NCBI RefSeq assembly: GCF_024808665.1
Contig: NZ_JANUBZ010000013.1
Coordinates: forward strand, 1-64,000
DNA length: 64,000 bases
Direction of reading: 5' to 3'
From: Mucilaginibacter empetricola
GTDB lineage: Bacteria; Bacteroidota; Bacteroidia; Sphingobacteriales; Sphingobacteriaceae
The notes under the pieces are model-generated. The model was not told where the DNA came from and did not search any database. It saw only the letters and a list, made by a program, of their open reading frames with translations. Positions 1-7,707 of this stretch are shown here, piece after piece. How positions within the stretch are numbered: the first letter of the stretch is position 1; each line of letters opens with the position of its first letter. Position numbers and translations under genes: made by a program.

Positions 1-93
1 AGCAATAACCTGGGCGGGGCCAATATCCCTACCCATGAGGTGACCCTCAGCTATCGTTTCGGTAAAGCTTCCGGGAATAATAAATTGTTGTAG
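1..93 (+). CDS. C-terminal tail of an outer-membrane protein, PorP/SprF-like (partial)
   Basis: The window opens inside a reading frame that gives 30 residues and then TAG. The tail contains THEVTLSYRFGK, the shape of a last outer-membrane beta strand. A 'HE' followed by alternating residues and an aromatic ending is common in PorP/SprF proteins, and the complete PorP/SprF-like protein at 54347 also ends with a THEIVIG strand. Such proteins help secrete or anchor type IX secretion cargo. Only the last strand is visible, so another barrel family cannot be excluded. A strong terminator follows 34 bases downstream. Confidence 0.55.
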   Translation, partial: SNNLGGANIPTHEVTLSYRFGKASGNNKLL

Positions 94-126
94 AAAAGGA
101 ATGAAATTTATATCTTATTAAAAGAT

Positions 127-161
127 AAAAAGACGAGTTTGTTTAAAACACTCGTCTTTTT
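127..161 (+). terminator. Rho-independent terminator of the partial barrel gene
   Basis: Perfect 12-bp stem (AAAAAGACGAGT paired with ACTCGTCTTTTT) with an 11-base loop, ending in a T-run on the plus strand. It closes the upstream partial gene. The A-run on the other side means it could also work on the minus strand. Confidence 0.85.
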
Positions 162-248
162 ATTTAAATACCTTTATCTTATCTATTCAGCAAAATCGAT
201 TTAATATTTAATTGAATTGCTATTTTCAATGCCTGTAAATCAACTTAG

Positions 249-1205
249 ATGCCCCAACTCGAACACCCTTTAAAAAGCTGGATACCTTATAAGCTTGATT
301 TGAAAAATAACGACCATATTTTATGTCGCTGGTTAAATACGTTTAATGAGCCATATAAAGAACCCTTTTTTGATGAAACAATTACCAAGTGCAAGTCCAT
401 CAATACACATTTAACAGCTTATTCAAGTGTTGGAGATTTGGCAATTTTAAAGCATTGGGCAGGAGATCTTAATTACGTTAACCCAACAGCATTTATCTTT
501 CATATATCGCGTTGTGGCTCTACGCTAGTGTCGCAGTTGCTGGGAATGAATGAACGGAATGTTTCTTTAGCAGAGGTTCCGTTCTTTGATGATATTTTAA
601 GATTGCCTTTTAAAAAAGAAGGTATAGGAGGTTTGGACACTAGAGAATTGCTTGCGGCTGCGATAAAATTTTATGGGCAGAAAAGAAACGGTACCGAAAC
701 TAACTTATTTATTAAAACAGACAGCTGGCATATATTTTATTATAAACAGATAAGAGAACTGTATCCCCAGGTTCCATTTATATTTTTATATCGCAGGCCG
801 GACGAAGTATTTAATTCGCATCAAAAGAAAAGAGGAATGCAGGCTGTGCCGGGGCTGATTGAACCTGAATTATTTGGATTTGATAGAATTGAGACCGTAA
901 ATATGAATCAGGATGTCTACACTGCCAAGATGTTAGAAAGATATTTTGAGATGTACCTGGAGATAAAGAAATATGATAAACTGAGTTTTTTTTTGGATTA
1001 TAAAGAGGGGATAATCCCTATTGTAAAGGAAACCGCCTCCATTACGAAGACCATCATAAGCGATGTTGAGTTATCGGCAATTGAAGAAAGAAGCAGGTAT
1101 CATTCAAAATACCCTAACGAGGTATTTTCTGAAAAAAAAGTCGCTATTGAAAACCTCGACCTAAAAAGAGCCTTTGAATTGTATGAAAAGCTCGAGAGAA
1201 AATAG
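249..1205 (+). CDS. Sulfotransferase family protein
   Basis: Predicted PAPS-dependent sulfotransferase of 318 residues with no signal peptide, so cytoplasmic. The 5'-phosphosulfate loop is visible as SRCGSTLVSQLL (residues 87-98). A 3'-phosphate-binding segment follows as YRRPDEVFNSH (181-191), after a hydrophobic strand FIFL. These two motifs in this order define the sulfotransferase fold; the acceptor substrate cannot be read from sequence. The downstream gene, on the opposite strand and only 4 bases away, is an APS kinase, the enzyme that makes the sulfate donor PAPS, which supports the assignment. A weak promoter-like TACCTTTA lies at 169-176, just after the upstream terminator, so this is probably a single-gene unit. 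A nucleotide kinase is less likely because the P-loop is of the sulfotransferase type. Confidence 0.8.
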   Translation: MPQLEHPLKSWIPYKLDLKNNDHILCRWLNTFNEPYKEPFFDETITKCKSINTHLTAYSSVGDLAILKHWAGDLNYVNPTAFIFHISRCGSTLVSQLLGMNERNVSLAEVPFFDDILRLPFKKEGIGGLDTRELLAAAIKFYGQKRNGTETNLFIKTDSWHIFYYKQIRELYPQVPFIFLYRRPDEVFNSHQKKRGMQAVPGLIEPELFGFDRIETVNMNQDVYTAKMLERYFEMYLEIKKYDKLSFFLDYKEGIIPIVKETASITKTIISDVELSAIEERSRYHSKYPNEVFSEKKVAIENLDLKRAFELYEKLERK

Positions 1206-1209
1206 ACTA

Positions 1210-1731
1210 TCAGATTAGTTCAGTAATAAAATTATAAAACTTTGTTACAGATTCATCTATACTCTCCAAATGGGTGTTTAGCTTTAAATCAAAATTTAAA
1301 GGAGTTTCAAAACTGTCGTTTACCCCAGTTAGATTAAAGATTTTATCTGGGTCGGTATCGGGCAACAGCGCTCTTTTATATAATCCTTTTGTGTCTCTCA
1401 GGATAAGTGAATCAAGCTCGCAATTAATCCAAACTGTTTTTGCATCATACTTTAACTTTAATCCGCTACGAGCCTCTTCATAAGGATTGATGGCGGCGAT
1501 GATTACTACAGGATACTGCTTAGCCAATGAATGAGCCAAATTGCCAAGTCGCCTGATATTTTCGAGCCGATCCGCTTTTGAAAAACCAAGATCCTTACAT
1601 AAGGTTTGACGATATCGGTCACCGTCCAGAATTTCGATATGGATGCCTTTTGCTGCGAATAATAGTTTTACTGCATTAGAAATTGTGGTTTTTCCGCAAC
1701 CTGATAAGCCGGTTAGCTGAATTATTTGCAT
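1210..1731 (-). CDS. cysC: Adenylylsulfate (APS) kinase
   Basis: Phosphorylates adenylylsulfate to PAPS using ATP. The 173-residue protein has Walker A GLSGCGKTT (8-16), the APS-kinase DGDRYR segment (36-41) followed by LGFSKADRLENIRR, then RDTKGLYKRA (112-121) and LTGVNDSFETP (134-144). The last two match the family's RDPKGLY and TGIDxPYE segments. Length is slightly below the usual ~200 because the N-terminus starts almost directly at the P-loop. It stands alone, without sulfate adenylyltransferase (cysD/cysN) beside it, and converges on the sulfotransferase. The pair looks like a small sulfation module, so PAPS may be made here for sulfation and not for assimilation; that is inference. Confidence 0.9.
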   Translation of the reverse strand: MQIIQLTGLSGCGKTTISNAVKLLFAAKGIHIEILDGDRYRQTLCKDLGFSKADRLENIRRLGNLAHSLAKQYPVVIIAAINPYEEARSGLKLKYDAKTVWINCELDSLILRDTKGLYKRALLPDTDPDKIFNLTGVNDSFETPLNFDLKLNTHLESIDESVTKFYNFITELI

Positions 1732-1803
1732 AAGGTTTAATCGTAATATACGGGTGCAATTTAGCGAATAAATAAAATCTGCGACGAAAAGAGGTGATTA
1801 AAT

Positions 1804-1844
1804 AAAAAGACCCGGATAGAAAGTAAATCTACCCGGGTCTTTTT
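1804..1844 (-). terminator. Rho-independent terminator after the esterase gene
   Basis: Perfect 12-bp stem (AAAAAGACCCGG with CCGGGTCTTTTT). Read on the minus strand it ends in a T-run, 16 bases past the stop of the leftward esterase gene, and it separates that gene from cysC. Confidence 0.85.
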
Positions 1845-1859
1845 GTAAAAATACTTTAT

Positions 1860-3179
1860 TTAAGGGAATTTAACTCCTCTATAACTTGCCACATTTGCTA
1901 ATGGGATATTTGATCCGTATTTGCCGTTTATGGCTTTAATAAATTCGTTAGCTACTATTGCATATCCTCTTGGCGTTAAGTGTACGCCATCAAGAGAAAA
2001 CAATCCACCACTAATGTAATTTGAATTTAAATTCAAACCGTCAATAACTAAGCCATTTTGCTTGATATTATCTAAGAATGTATATGCGTCAAATACTGCT
2101 AAACCATTAGCCGCAGCTATAGATGTAATAGTACTGTTAAATGAAAGTACATGTTGTTGCGTTAAGGCAACTTCGTTTGCATCTAAAACATATTGATTAT
2201 CAATCGGCGTGTATGGTGTTAAGCCGTATGGTAATTGGCCGTACGGGGTTGTAACCGGTTGACCTATCATGCTTGTAGGGAAGGTTAAAACAATTAAATC
2301 TTGAGCGGTAGCCAATCTTGGTGCATAAGTAGTACCAGACACTAATGCATTAATGTAAAGACCCTGAACAGCAGGGTTTAATTTTTGTACACCAGCCAAT
2401 ATGGCATTAACGGTTACCGTATTAAAATATGGTATTGAGGTTACATCTGGAATAGTTGCAACTACGCCTTTTGCACCATTTGCCGTTAAGCGACTGATAG
2501 ATAAAGCGTATAATTGTGCAAATGTGGTTTCGTCGGTCAATACGTCGCCGGCACCGCCAGATGTAGCATATAAAAGAGCATCATTATTACCCAACCAGTC
2601 TGAAAAGAAAGTGAACGGTTTTGCGGTTATAAAATCCAGGTAGTCTGTTGTGTTATTGGGAGCATCGTTAGGTAATAAACGTTCAAAATAGCCATTTAAA
2701 TCTCCGTAAGGAGCATAGGTAATATTAAGAAGTTTAATTCCGGGTACACCATAGTTTTCAATGTCGCCGGTATATTTGGTGTATAAAGTTACGTTTCCAA
2801 AACCGGGAACAGGAAGAATGCCTCTTATCGCCAAATCAGTTGTAACCGGCGTAGTAATAGGCGTGCCATCTGCATTAAAACCGGTTAGTTGCAAATAGCC
2901 GGAGCCATTTGCCTGTGCTGCAGTAAATAATGGCTGATTAAAGGCTCCACCACCTACAGACTGCATTTGGTTGGCCATAATTGAAGGATACGAATTAAGT
3001 TGTCCATCCAGGTAAAGTCCACCATCGGCATAGCCTGCTGTTAAGGAGTTTCCTACCGCTATGAATCGCGAAAAATTTGCCGAGCCATGGGTAAGCGGCG
3101 CGGTTTTAACTTCGGGTTTGCAGGCTGCGAAGAGAAATAAGCCTGCAATTATATATATATGTCTTTTTAGAAATTTCAT
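1860..3179 (-). CDS. SGNH/GDSL esterase-lipase, lipoprotein
   Basis: Predicted exported ester hydrolase of 439 residues. The N-terminus is a lipoprotein signal with FAAC (Cys20). The GDSL block appears as GNSLTAG with the nucleophile Ser45 and Asn in place of Asp. WLGNND matches block III (GxND), and LDGVHLTP near the end holds the Asp397/His400 pair. The gene lies 18 bases after a FadL-type porin in the same leftward unit, whose promoter region carries one of the two 42-bp AraC-linked elements. The likely job is releasing fatty acids from esters outside the inner membrane so that the porin can import them. The family is much larger than typical TesA esterases, and its real substrate is unknown. 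Confidence 0.82.
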   Translation of the reverse strand: MKFLKRHIYIIAGLFLFAACKPEVKTAPLTHGSANFSRFIAVGNSLTAGYADGGLYLDGQLNSYPSIMANQMQSVGGGAFNQPLFTAAQANGSGYLQLTGFNADGTPITTPVTTDLAIRGILPVPGFGNVTLYTKYTGDIENYGVPGIKLLNITYAPYGDLNGYFERLLPNDAPNNTTDYLDFITAKPFTFFSDWLGNNDALLYATSGGAGDVLTDETTFAQLYALSISRLTANGAKGVVATIPDVTSIPYFNTVTVNAILAGVQKLNPAVQGLYINALVSGTTYAPRLATAQDLIVLTFPTSMIGQPVTTPYGQLPYGLTPYTPIDNQYVLDANEVALTQQHVLSFNSTITSIAAANGLAVFDAYTFLDNIKQNGLVIDGLNLNSNYISGGLFSLDGVHLTPRGYAIVANEFIKAINGKYGSNIPLANVASYRGVKFP

Positions 3180-3197
3180 CTGCTTAAGTATTAAATT

Positions 3198-4421
3198 TTA
3201 CCAGTGATAAGAAAGTGAGATACCAGGAATATAAACATTTGTATCATAAGTGCCCGACAACTGATATTGAATATTAGTTTGAGTGCGGCTTAACAAATGC
3301 TCATATTCAAATGACGCATCAAGGTCAAAATGTTTAGTCAGCATATAACCAAAGCCACCGGTAAAGTACATTCTGTTAGCATCTGGTGCTTCCGGTGTAA
3401 CATAACCATCCAACACAGCTGTAGTTGCGAAACCTCCGCCAAAGCGCCATGCAGTTCTGGGAGATGACTTGTATTGTGCACCTGCTCTGAATGTGAAGGC
3501 ATCCTGATAATCGCGGGGCGAAATGGAGTTCTGTAAATCGGGTGTAGTAGTCTTATAATCAAACTCTAAGGTTTTATAACTACTCCAGCTTGTAATATTC
3601 ACGTCCAGTGCTAATGTCCATTTTGAAGTAGGATAAAAGCCTATACCTACAGAGTTAACAGCGGGTAATGGAATAGTTGATGAGAAAGTGTTAGGTTGAG
3701 GAAAAGCACTTTGAAGCGACGCCGGAACAGAAAATATAGCATTGCCATTGTTGATAGTGGTAGAAACGCCGCTACGGTGGGTAATACCTACAGTAAAGTT
3801 AGCTTCTGTTTTAAAATAAATACCTGCGTTCCAGCCATAGCCGTGTCCGGTGCCTTTTAGTTCGGCTTGCCCATCCTGACCTGCGCTGTTTGAAAGTGGT
3901 ATTGCTTGGGTAAGGTCAACACTGCCTCTGTTATACACAAAACCACCACCTATGCTTACAAAATCAGCCAATTTAATACTAATGGTAGGTTGAAAATAAA
4001 TAGCTTTTAAATCAAGGCTCTCCAATACATATTTTCCCTGCCAATTATTTCCCCAATCGGTTAAACCGCCATAAGGTGTATAAATGCCCAATCCAAATTT
4101 CCACCAGGATGCTTTTGGGCCCCACACGCCATAAAAAGTAAATGGAGGGGCAATTTTATTAGCAGTGTGATATTGAATATCAGTACCAGATGGGTTAAAA
4201 ACCGACTGAAATACTAACGGGCTGATTCCAGCCTGAACATAATTTTCGGGAAGCATAGCAACTGCGCCCGGGTTAAAAAATACTGAAGCACCATCTGTTG
4301 CAAGACCGGTACCAGTATGGCCCATACCAATTTGCTTTTCACCTTCAAGATTAACCTGGAAGCCTTGCGAAAATGCACATACTGGCAATGCCAACCATAG
4401 TAGGAGTAATAGTTTTCTCAT
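3198..4421 (-). CDS. OmpP1/FadL family outer-membrane fatty-acid transporter
   Basis: Predicted long-chain fatty-acid porin of 407 residues. A signal peptide (MRKLLLLLWLALPVCAFSQG) precedes GFQVNLEGEKQIGMGHTGTG and ASVFFNPGAVAML, the N-terminal hatch region with the FadL-type NPA/NPG turn. The remainder is rich in alternating aromatic strands and ends in SLSYHW with a terminal aromatic, as barrels do. First gene of a two-gene leftward operon with a secreted esterase. It runs divergently from an AraC regulator and the beta-oxidation genes. A -33/-7-like promoter (4490-4519 on the minus strand) and a 42-bp element lie directly upstream. The family assignment is good; the exact substrate is inferred from context. 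Confidence 0.87.
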   Translation of the reverse strand: MRKLLLLLWLALPVCAFSQGFQVNLEGEKQIGMGHTGTGLATDGASVFFNPGAVAMLPENYVQAGISPLVFQSVFNPSGTDIQYHTANKIAPPFTFYGVWGPKASWWKFGLGIYTPYGGLTDWGNNWQGKYVLESLDLKAIYFQPTISIKLADFVSIGGGFVYNRGSVDLTQAIPLSNSAGQDGQAELKGTGHGYGWNAGIYFKTEANFTVGITHRSGVSTTINNGNAIFSVPASLQSAFPQPNTFSSTIPLPAVNSVGIGFYPTSKWTLALDVNITSWSSYKTLEFDYKTTTPDLQNSISPRDYQDAFTFRAGAQYKSSPRTAWRFGGGFATTAVLDGYVTPEAPDANRMYFTGGFGYMLTKHFDLDASFEYEHLLSRTQTNIQYQLSGTYDTNVYIPGISLSYHW

Positions 4422-4489
4422 AAAATAATAATTGGTTTATAATATTAACAGCCTGGTGTATTAGGATACACTACATAACTATCAAAGTA

Positions 4490-4519
4490 TAAAAGTAGTT
4501 TGGTTTGAAATGAAAAAAA
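4490..4519 (-). promoter_or_regulatory. Putative promoter of the fadL-esterase operon
   Basis: On the minus strand TTTT (4519-4516), 18 bases, then TACTTTTA (4497-4490) resembles the Bacteroidota pattern TTTG-N19-TAnnTTTG. The T-run is also the end of the 42-bp element, so a protein bound there would touch the -33 region. The same arrangement is found in front of the acyl-CoA dehydrogenase gene. Confidence 0.5.
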
Positions 4520-4555
4520 GGGCTATAATGCGGAGATATTAGTCAAAAAGTCGGA
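4514..4555 (-). promoter_or_regulatory. 42-bp AraC-linked element, copy 1 (fadL side)
   Basis: Matches 5618-5659 in inverted orientation at 40 of 42 positions (differing only at the two bases 4525-4526). Read towards fadL it begins TCCGACTTTTTGAC, has a second TCCG 21 bases after the first, and ends in a T-run at the promoter. The spacing of two helical turns between half-sites is what AraC-type proteins use. It probably binds the regulator encoded at 4664-5551. It also lies 108 bases before the araC start, so autoregulation is possible. Confidence 0.75.
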
Positions 4556-4663
4556 TAATATATATTATAAGCAATAATGTTAATTTGAAGATAAAAAGTG
4601 ATGGTTTCAATTTTTAAAAAATCGCTTAAATAAATTCGGCAAAAAATTATATATTGTAGGGCG

Positions 4664-5551
4664 ATGAATAGAAAAATAGGGCAATTAAGCCTCTCAAAAT
4701 TTGCTTATCTGTATGCTGATAAGTTGGCCGGGGCAGACTTTTTTGTAGCTGATGAAAAGCAATTATTAAGCCTAAGCGAATATCCTTACCGATCAGACGG
4801 TTATATAGTTGGTATATGTACACGGGGTACGGCGCAGGTTGAGGTTAATCTGCAGGTTTATGAGGCCAGGCCTGATGCTATGTTGTTGGCAACCCCTTTC
4901 CACGTTTTAAGGATTTATAACAGTAGCGAAGATTTTTTATGCAGATTCATTGTTTTCAGCAAAGCATTTTTGACTGAAAATAGCGTAAATAGTCATTTTT
5001 TAGAATCGTTCAGTTATTTTAAAAGCACCTCATTGCCGGTAATATATTTGGATAGTGCCGATGCTAAAATGATTTTGGATATCTATTTATTGATACAGCA
5101 AAAGCTGGAGAGGGAAGGTCATCCTTATCATGTTGAAATATCAAGAAGTATTTTAATAACCCTGTTATATGAAGTACAGGCCGCTTATGAAAAGCAACAT
5201 TCAATAGTAAAAGGTAAACAGACCCGCAAACAGGAGCTGAATATGCTTTTTCAGGATATGGTTTTTCAGCATTATAAAGAGCATCGCAGTGTGCAATATT
5301 ATGCTGATGCTTTATTCGTATCGCCCAAACATCTCACTGAAACTATAAAGGAAGTTACAGGCAGAACAGCGGGGGAGTGGATTGATGATGCAGTGGTATT
5401 AGAAGCCAAGGTGTTATTAAGAAATCATGATATCAGTATTGCCCGCGTGGCCGAGGGTATACACTTCCCGGATCAATCTTCTTTTGGGAAATATTTTAAG
5501 AAACACGCCGGTATGTCGCCGTCTGATTACAGGACGGTTTCTGCCAATTAG
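4664..5551 (+). CDS. AraC family transcriptional regulator
   Basis: A 295-residue DNA-binding regulator. The C-terminal ~95 residues form the two helix-turn-helix motifs of the family: YYADALFVSPKHLTETIKEVTGRTAGEWI, then ISIARVAEGIHFPDQSSFGKYFKKHAGMSPSDYR. The N-terminal ~180 residues look like a cupin-type sensing domain (RGTAQVEVNLQVYEARPDAMLLATP). It sits between a leftward lipase/FadL operon and the rightward beta-oxidation operon. Near-identical 42-bp elements lie on both sides of it, each orientated towards one operon. The plain reading is a regulator of fatty-acid use that responds to a fatty acid or acyl-CoA; the ligand is unknown. The geometry favours activation. Confidence 0.9.
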   Translation: MNRKIGQLSLSKFAYLYADKLAGADFFVADEKQLLSLSEYPYRSDGYIVGICTRGTAQVEVNLQVYEARPDAMLLATPFHVLRIYNSSEDFLCRFIVFSKAFLTENSVNSHFLESFSYFKSTSLPVIYLDSADAKMILDIYLLIQQKLEREGHPYHVEISRSILITLLYEVQAAYEKQHSIVKGKQTRKQELNMLFQDMVFQHYKEHRSVQYYADALFVSPKHLTETIKEVTGRTAGEWIDDAVVLEAKVLLRNHDISIARVAEGIHFPDQSSFGKYFKKHAGMSPSDYRTVSAN

Positions 5552-5570
5552 TATACTTCCAGGTACTTCT

Positions 5571-5601
5571 TATAGCAATGGGTTTTAAACCCGTTGCTAT
5601 A
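5571..5601 (+). repeat. Palindromic hairpin downstream of araC
   Basis: Two 15-base arms (TATAGCAATGGGTTT and AAACCCGTTGCTATA) pair fully in RNA with one G-U, around a single central T. There is no T-run behind it, so termination is uncertain. The core GGGTTTTAAACCC is shared with the palindrome at 30624-30652. Confidence 0.65.
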
Positions 5602-5617
5602 ACGTGAAAATGCTCTT

Positions 5618-5659
5618 TCCGACTTTTTGACTAATATCTCCGCATTGCAGCCCTTTTTT
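5618..5659 (+). promoter_or_regulatory. 42-bp AraC-linked element, copy 2 (beta-oxidation side)
   Basis: Inverted copy of 4514-4555 with 40/42 identity. TCCG occurs at 5618 and again at 5639, 21 bases apart. The element ends in a T-run at 5654-5659 that serves as a poor -33 box. Orientation relative to transcription is the same as for copy 1, so both operons present the same face to the regulator. Confidence 0.75.
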
Positions 5660-5684
5660 CGGCTTGCAAAGGCATCTAATTTTA
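5654..5684 (+). promoter_or_regulatory. Putative promoter of the beta-oxidation operon
   Basis: TTTT (5654-5657), 19 bases, TAATTTTA (5677-5684), close to TTTG-N19-TAnnTTTG but imperfect in both boxes, as expected for a promoter that needs an activator. The leader to the first gene would be roughly 145 bases. Confidence 0.5.
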
Positions 5685-5834
5685 CCCTGATTATAAAACT
5701 TAAAATTAAGCGGCCTATCTGAACAGGTTTGGCTTAAAAATGACCAAAAATAAATTGCTGCTACTATAACGGATTATGTGTGGCTGCGTTTATTAAGTAT
5801 AAAACCAAAAGATCAACATATTTAATTATTTATT

Positions 5835-7631
5835 ATGAATACCACAGAATCTGTAAAAGCCATAAAAGGGGGTGAATTCCTGATAAGGGAAACAGCTGCT
5901 GAAAGTATCTTCATTCCCGAAGAATGGAACGAAGAACAGTTGATGATAGCCGAAACCTGTACAAATTTTTTAGCCCAAAACGTTACGCCTAACCTAAATC
6001 GTATTGACGAGCAGGAGGAAGGGCTGATGGCTCATTTAATGGAAGAAGCGGGTAATCTTGGTTTGTTGGGTATCTCCGTTCCGGAAGAGTACGGTGGTTT
6101 TGGTAAAGACTTTAAAACAGCAATGCTGGTTACCGAAAAATTGGGTGCCGGGCACTCATTTTCTGTGGCTTTTTCGGCTCATACAGGGATAGGTACCTTG
6201 CCTATACTTTATTATGGTAATGATGCTCAAAAGCAAAAATATATTCCAAAACTAGCAAGTGGCGAATGGAAAGGCGCATACTGCCTTACCGAGCCGGGAG
6301 CCGGATCGGATGCAAACTCGGGAAAGGCAAGGGCAAAATTATCTGCAGACGGTAAATATTACCTGATCACCGGTCAGAAAATGTGGATCACCAATGCCGG
6401 TTTTGCCGATATATTCACTGTTTTTGCCAAGATAGATAATGATGAAAACCTGAGTGCTTTTATTGTTGAGAAAGATTTTGAAGGACTATCGTTAAATACC
6501 GAAGAACATAAAATGGGTATTAAAGGAAGCTCAACCCGTCAGGTGTTTTTTAATGATTGTAAAGTGCCGGTAGAAAATCTGCTTTCTGAACGTCAGAATG
6601 GATTCAAGATAGCTGTAAATATTTTGAACCTGGGCCGTATTAAGTTAGGCGGCGGCACGGTAGGGGCCAGCAAAGATGTTATTTCGTTGGCTGTAAAATA
6701 TGCGAATGAACGTGAACAATTTGGCCGACCAATTTCCAAATACGGAGCTATTCGTTATAAATTGGCTCAACAAGCTATCCGCACCTATGCTTCAGAGGCT
6801 GCAATATATCGCGCCAGCCAAAATATGGAAGAAGCGACCGATATGCTGGTAGAATCGGGCATGGATTCAATTAAAGCAAAGCTTAAAGGAACAGAACAAT
6901 ATGCAATTGAGGCAGCAATTATTAAAGTACACGCTTCTGAAACCTTAGACTATGTGGTTGATGAAGGCGTGCAGATTTATGGCGGTATGGGTTTCAGCGC
7001 CGAAGCGCCGATGGATAGAGCTTATCGCGATTCGAGGATCAATCGCATTTTTGAAGGAACCAATGAGATAAACCGTATGCTGACCGTTGATATGATGTTA
7101 AAGCGCGCCATGAAGGGCGAGCTTGATTTAATGGGTCCCGCACAAAAAGTGGCTGGCGAACTGATGAGTATTCCTGATTTTAATGCAGGCGAAGAAGATG
7201 GTTTGTTCACAAAGGAGAAAAAATATATAGCAGGGTTTAAAAAAGCAGTCTTAATGGTTGCCGGTGGCGCTGTTCAAAAATTGATGGCCCAGTTGGGTAA
7301 AGAACAGGAAGTGTTGATGAACCTGGCAGATATGCTGATTGAACTTTATGTGAGCGAATCGTTACAGCTAAGAGTTGAAAAATTAGTTGGTATAAAAGGC
7401 GAAGAAGCAACTAAAGAGCAACTGGATATTATGCGGGTATATATCAGCGAAGCAGCTGAACGCATTTTAAAATCAGGAAAAGAGGCATTAAACTCATTTG
7501 CCGAGGGCGATGAACTAAGAATGATGTTGATGGGATTAAGACGCTTTACTAAAACCGAAGATTTTAACACTACCCAGGCTCGTAGAAATATTGCTGCTAA
7601 ATTGATTGCCGAAAATAAATATTGTTTTTAA
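5835..7631 (+). CDS. Acyl-CoA dehydrogenase
   Basis: FAD enzyme that introduces the trans-2 double bond into acyl-CoA and passes electrons to ETF, the first step of beta-oxidation. At 598 residues it is longer than the usual ~380. The extra ~170 C-terminal residues resemble the very-long-chain/ACAD9 type, which suggests long-chain substrates. Visible signatures are YCLTEPGAGSDANSG (flavin/substrate loop), KMWITNAGFADIFTVFAK, and YGGMGFSAEAPMDRAYRD followed by RIFEGTNEINR. Glu407 in FEGT is at the position of the catalytic base of medium-chain enzymes. It is the first gene of the rightward run, behind the second 42-bp element, with the two ETF subunits next. Confidence 0.92.
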   Translation: MNTTESVKAIKGGEFLIRETAAESIFIPEEWNEEQLMIAETCTNFLAQNVTPNLNRIDEQEEGLMAHLMEEAGNLGLLGISVPEEYGGFGKDFKTAMLVTEKLGAGHSFSVAFSAHTGIGTLPILYYGNDAQKQKYIPKLASGEWKGAYCLTEPGAGSDANSGKARAKLSADGKYYLITGQKMWITNAGFADIFTVFAKIDNDENLSAFIVEKDFEGLSLNTEEHKMGIKGSSTRQVFFNDCKVPVENLLSERQNGFKIAVNILNLGRIKLGGGTVGASKDVISLAVKYANEREQFGRPISKYGAIRYKLAQQAIRTYASEAAIYRASQNMEEATDMLVESGMDSIKAKLKGTEQYAIEAAIIKVHASETLDYVVDEGVQIYGGMGFSAEAPMDRAYRDSRINRIFEGTNEINRMLTVDMMLKRAMKGELDLMGPAQKVAGELMSIPDFNAGEEDGLFTKEKKYIAGFKKAVLMVAGGAVQKLMAQLGKEQEVLMNLADMLIELYVSESLQLRVEKLVGIKGEEATKEQLDIMRVYISEAAERILKSGKEALNSFAEGDELRMMLMGLRRFTKTEDFNTTQARRNIAAKLIAENKYCF

Positions 7632-7652
7632 ACAGCTATTAATACTGACCTC

Positions 7653-7684
7653 GAATTATCCCGGCTTTTTTGCCGGGGTAATTC
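7653..7684 (+). terminator. Strong hairpin between acyl-CoA dehydrogenase and etfB
   Basis: A 13-bp stem with one G-U (GAATTATCCCGGC with GCCGGGGTAATTC) around a six-T loop. A weak pyrimidine tract (TTCTTT) follows. It may act as a partial terminator that lowers expression of the genes behind it, or as a stabilising 3' end. No promoter is obvious between it and etfB. Confidence 0.55.
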
Positions 7685-7707
7685 TTCTTTGCTAAATAAA
7701 ATACCTT

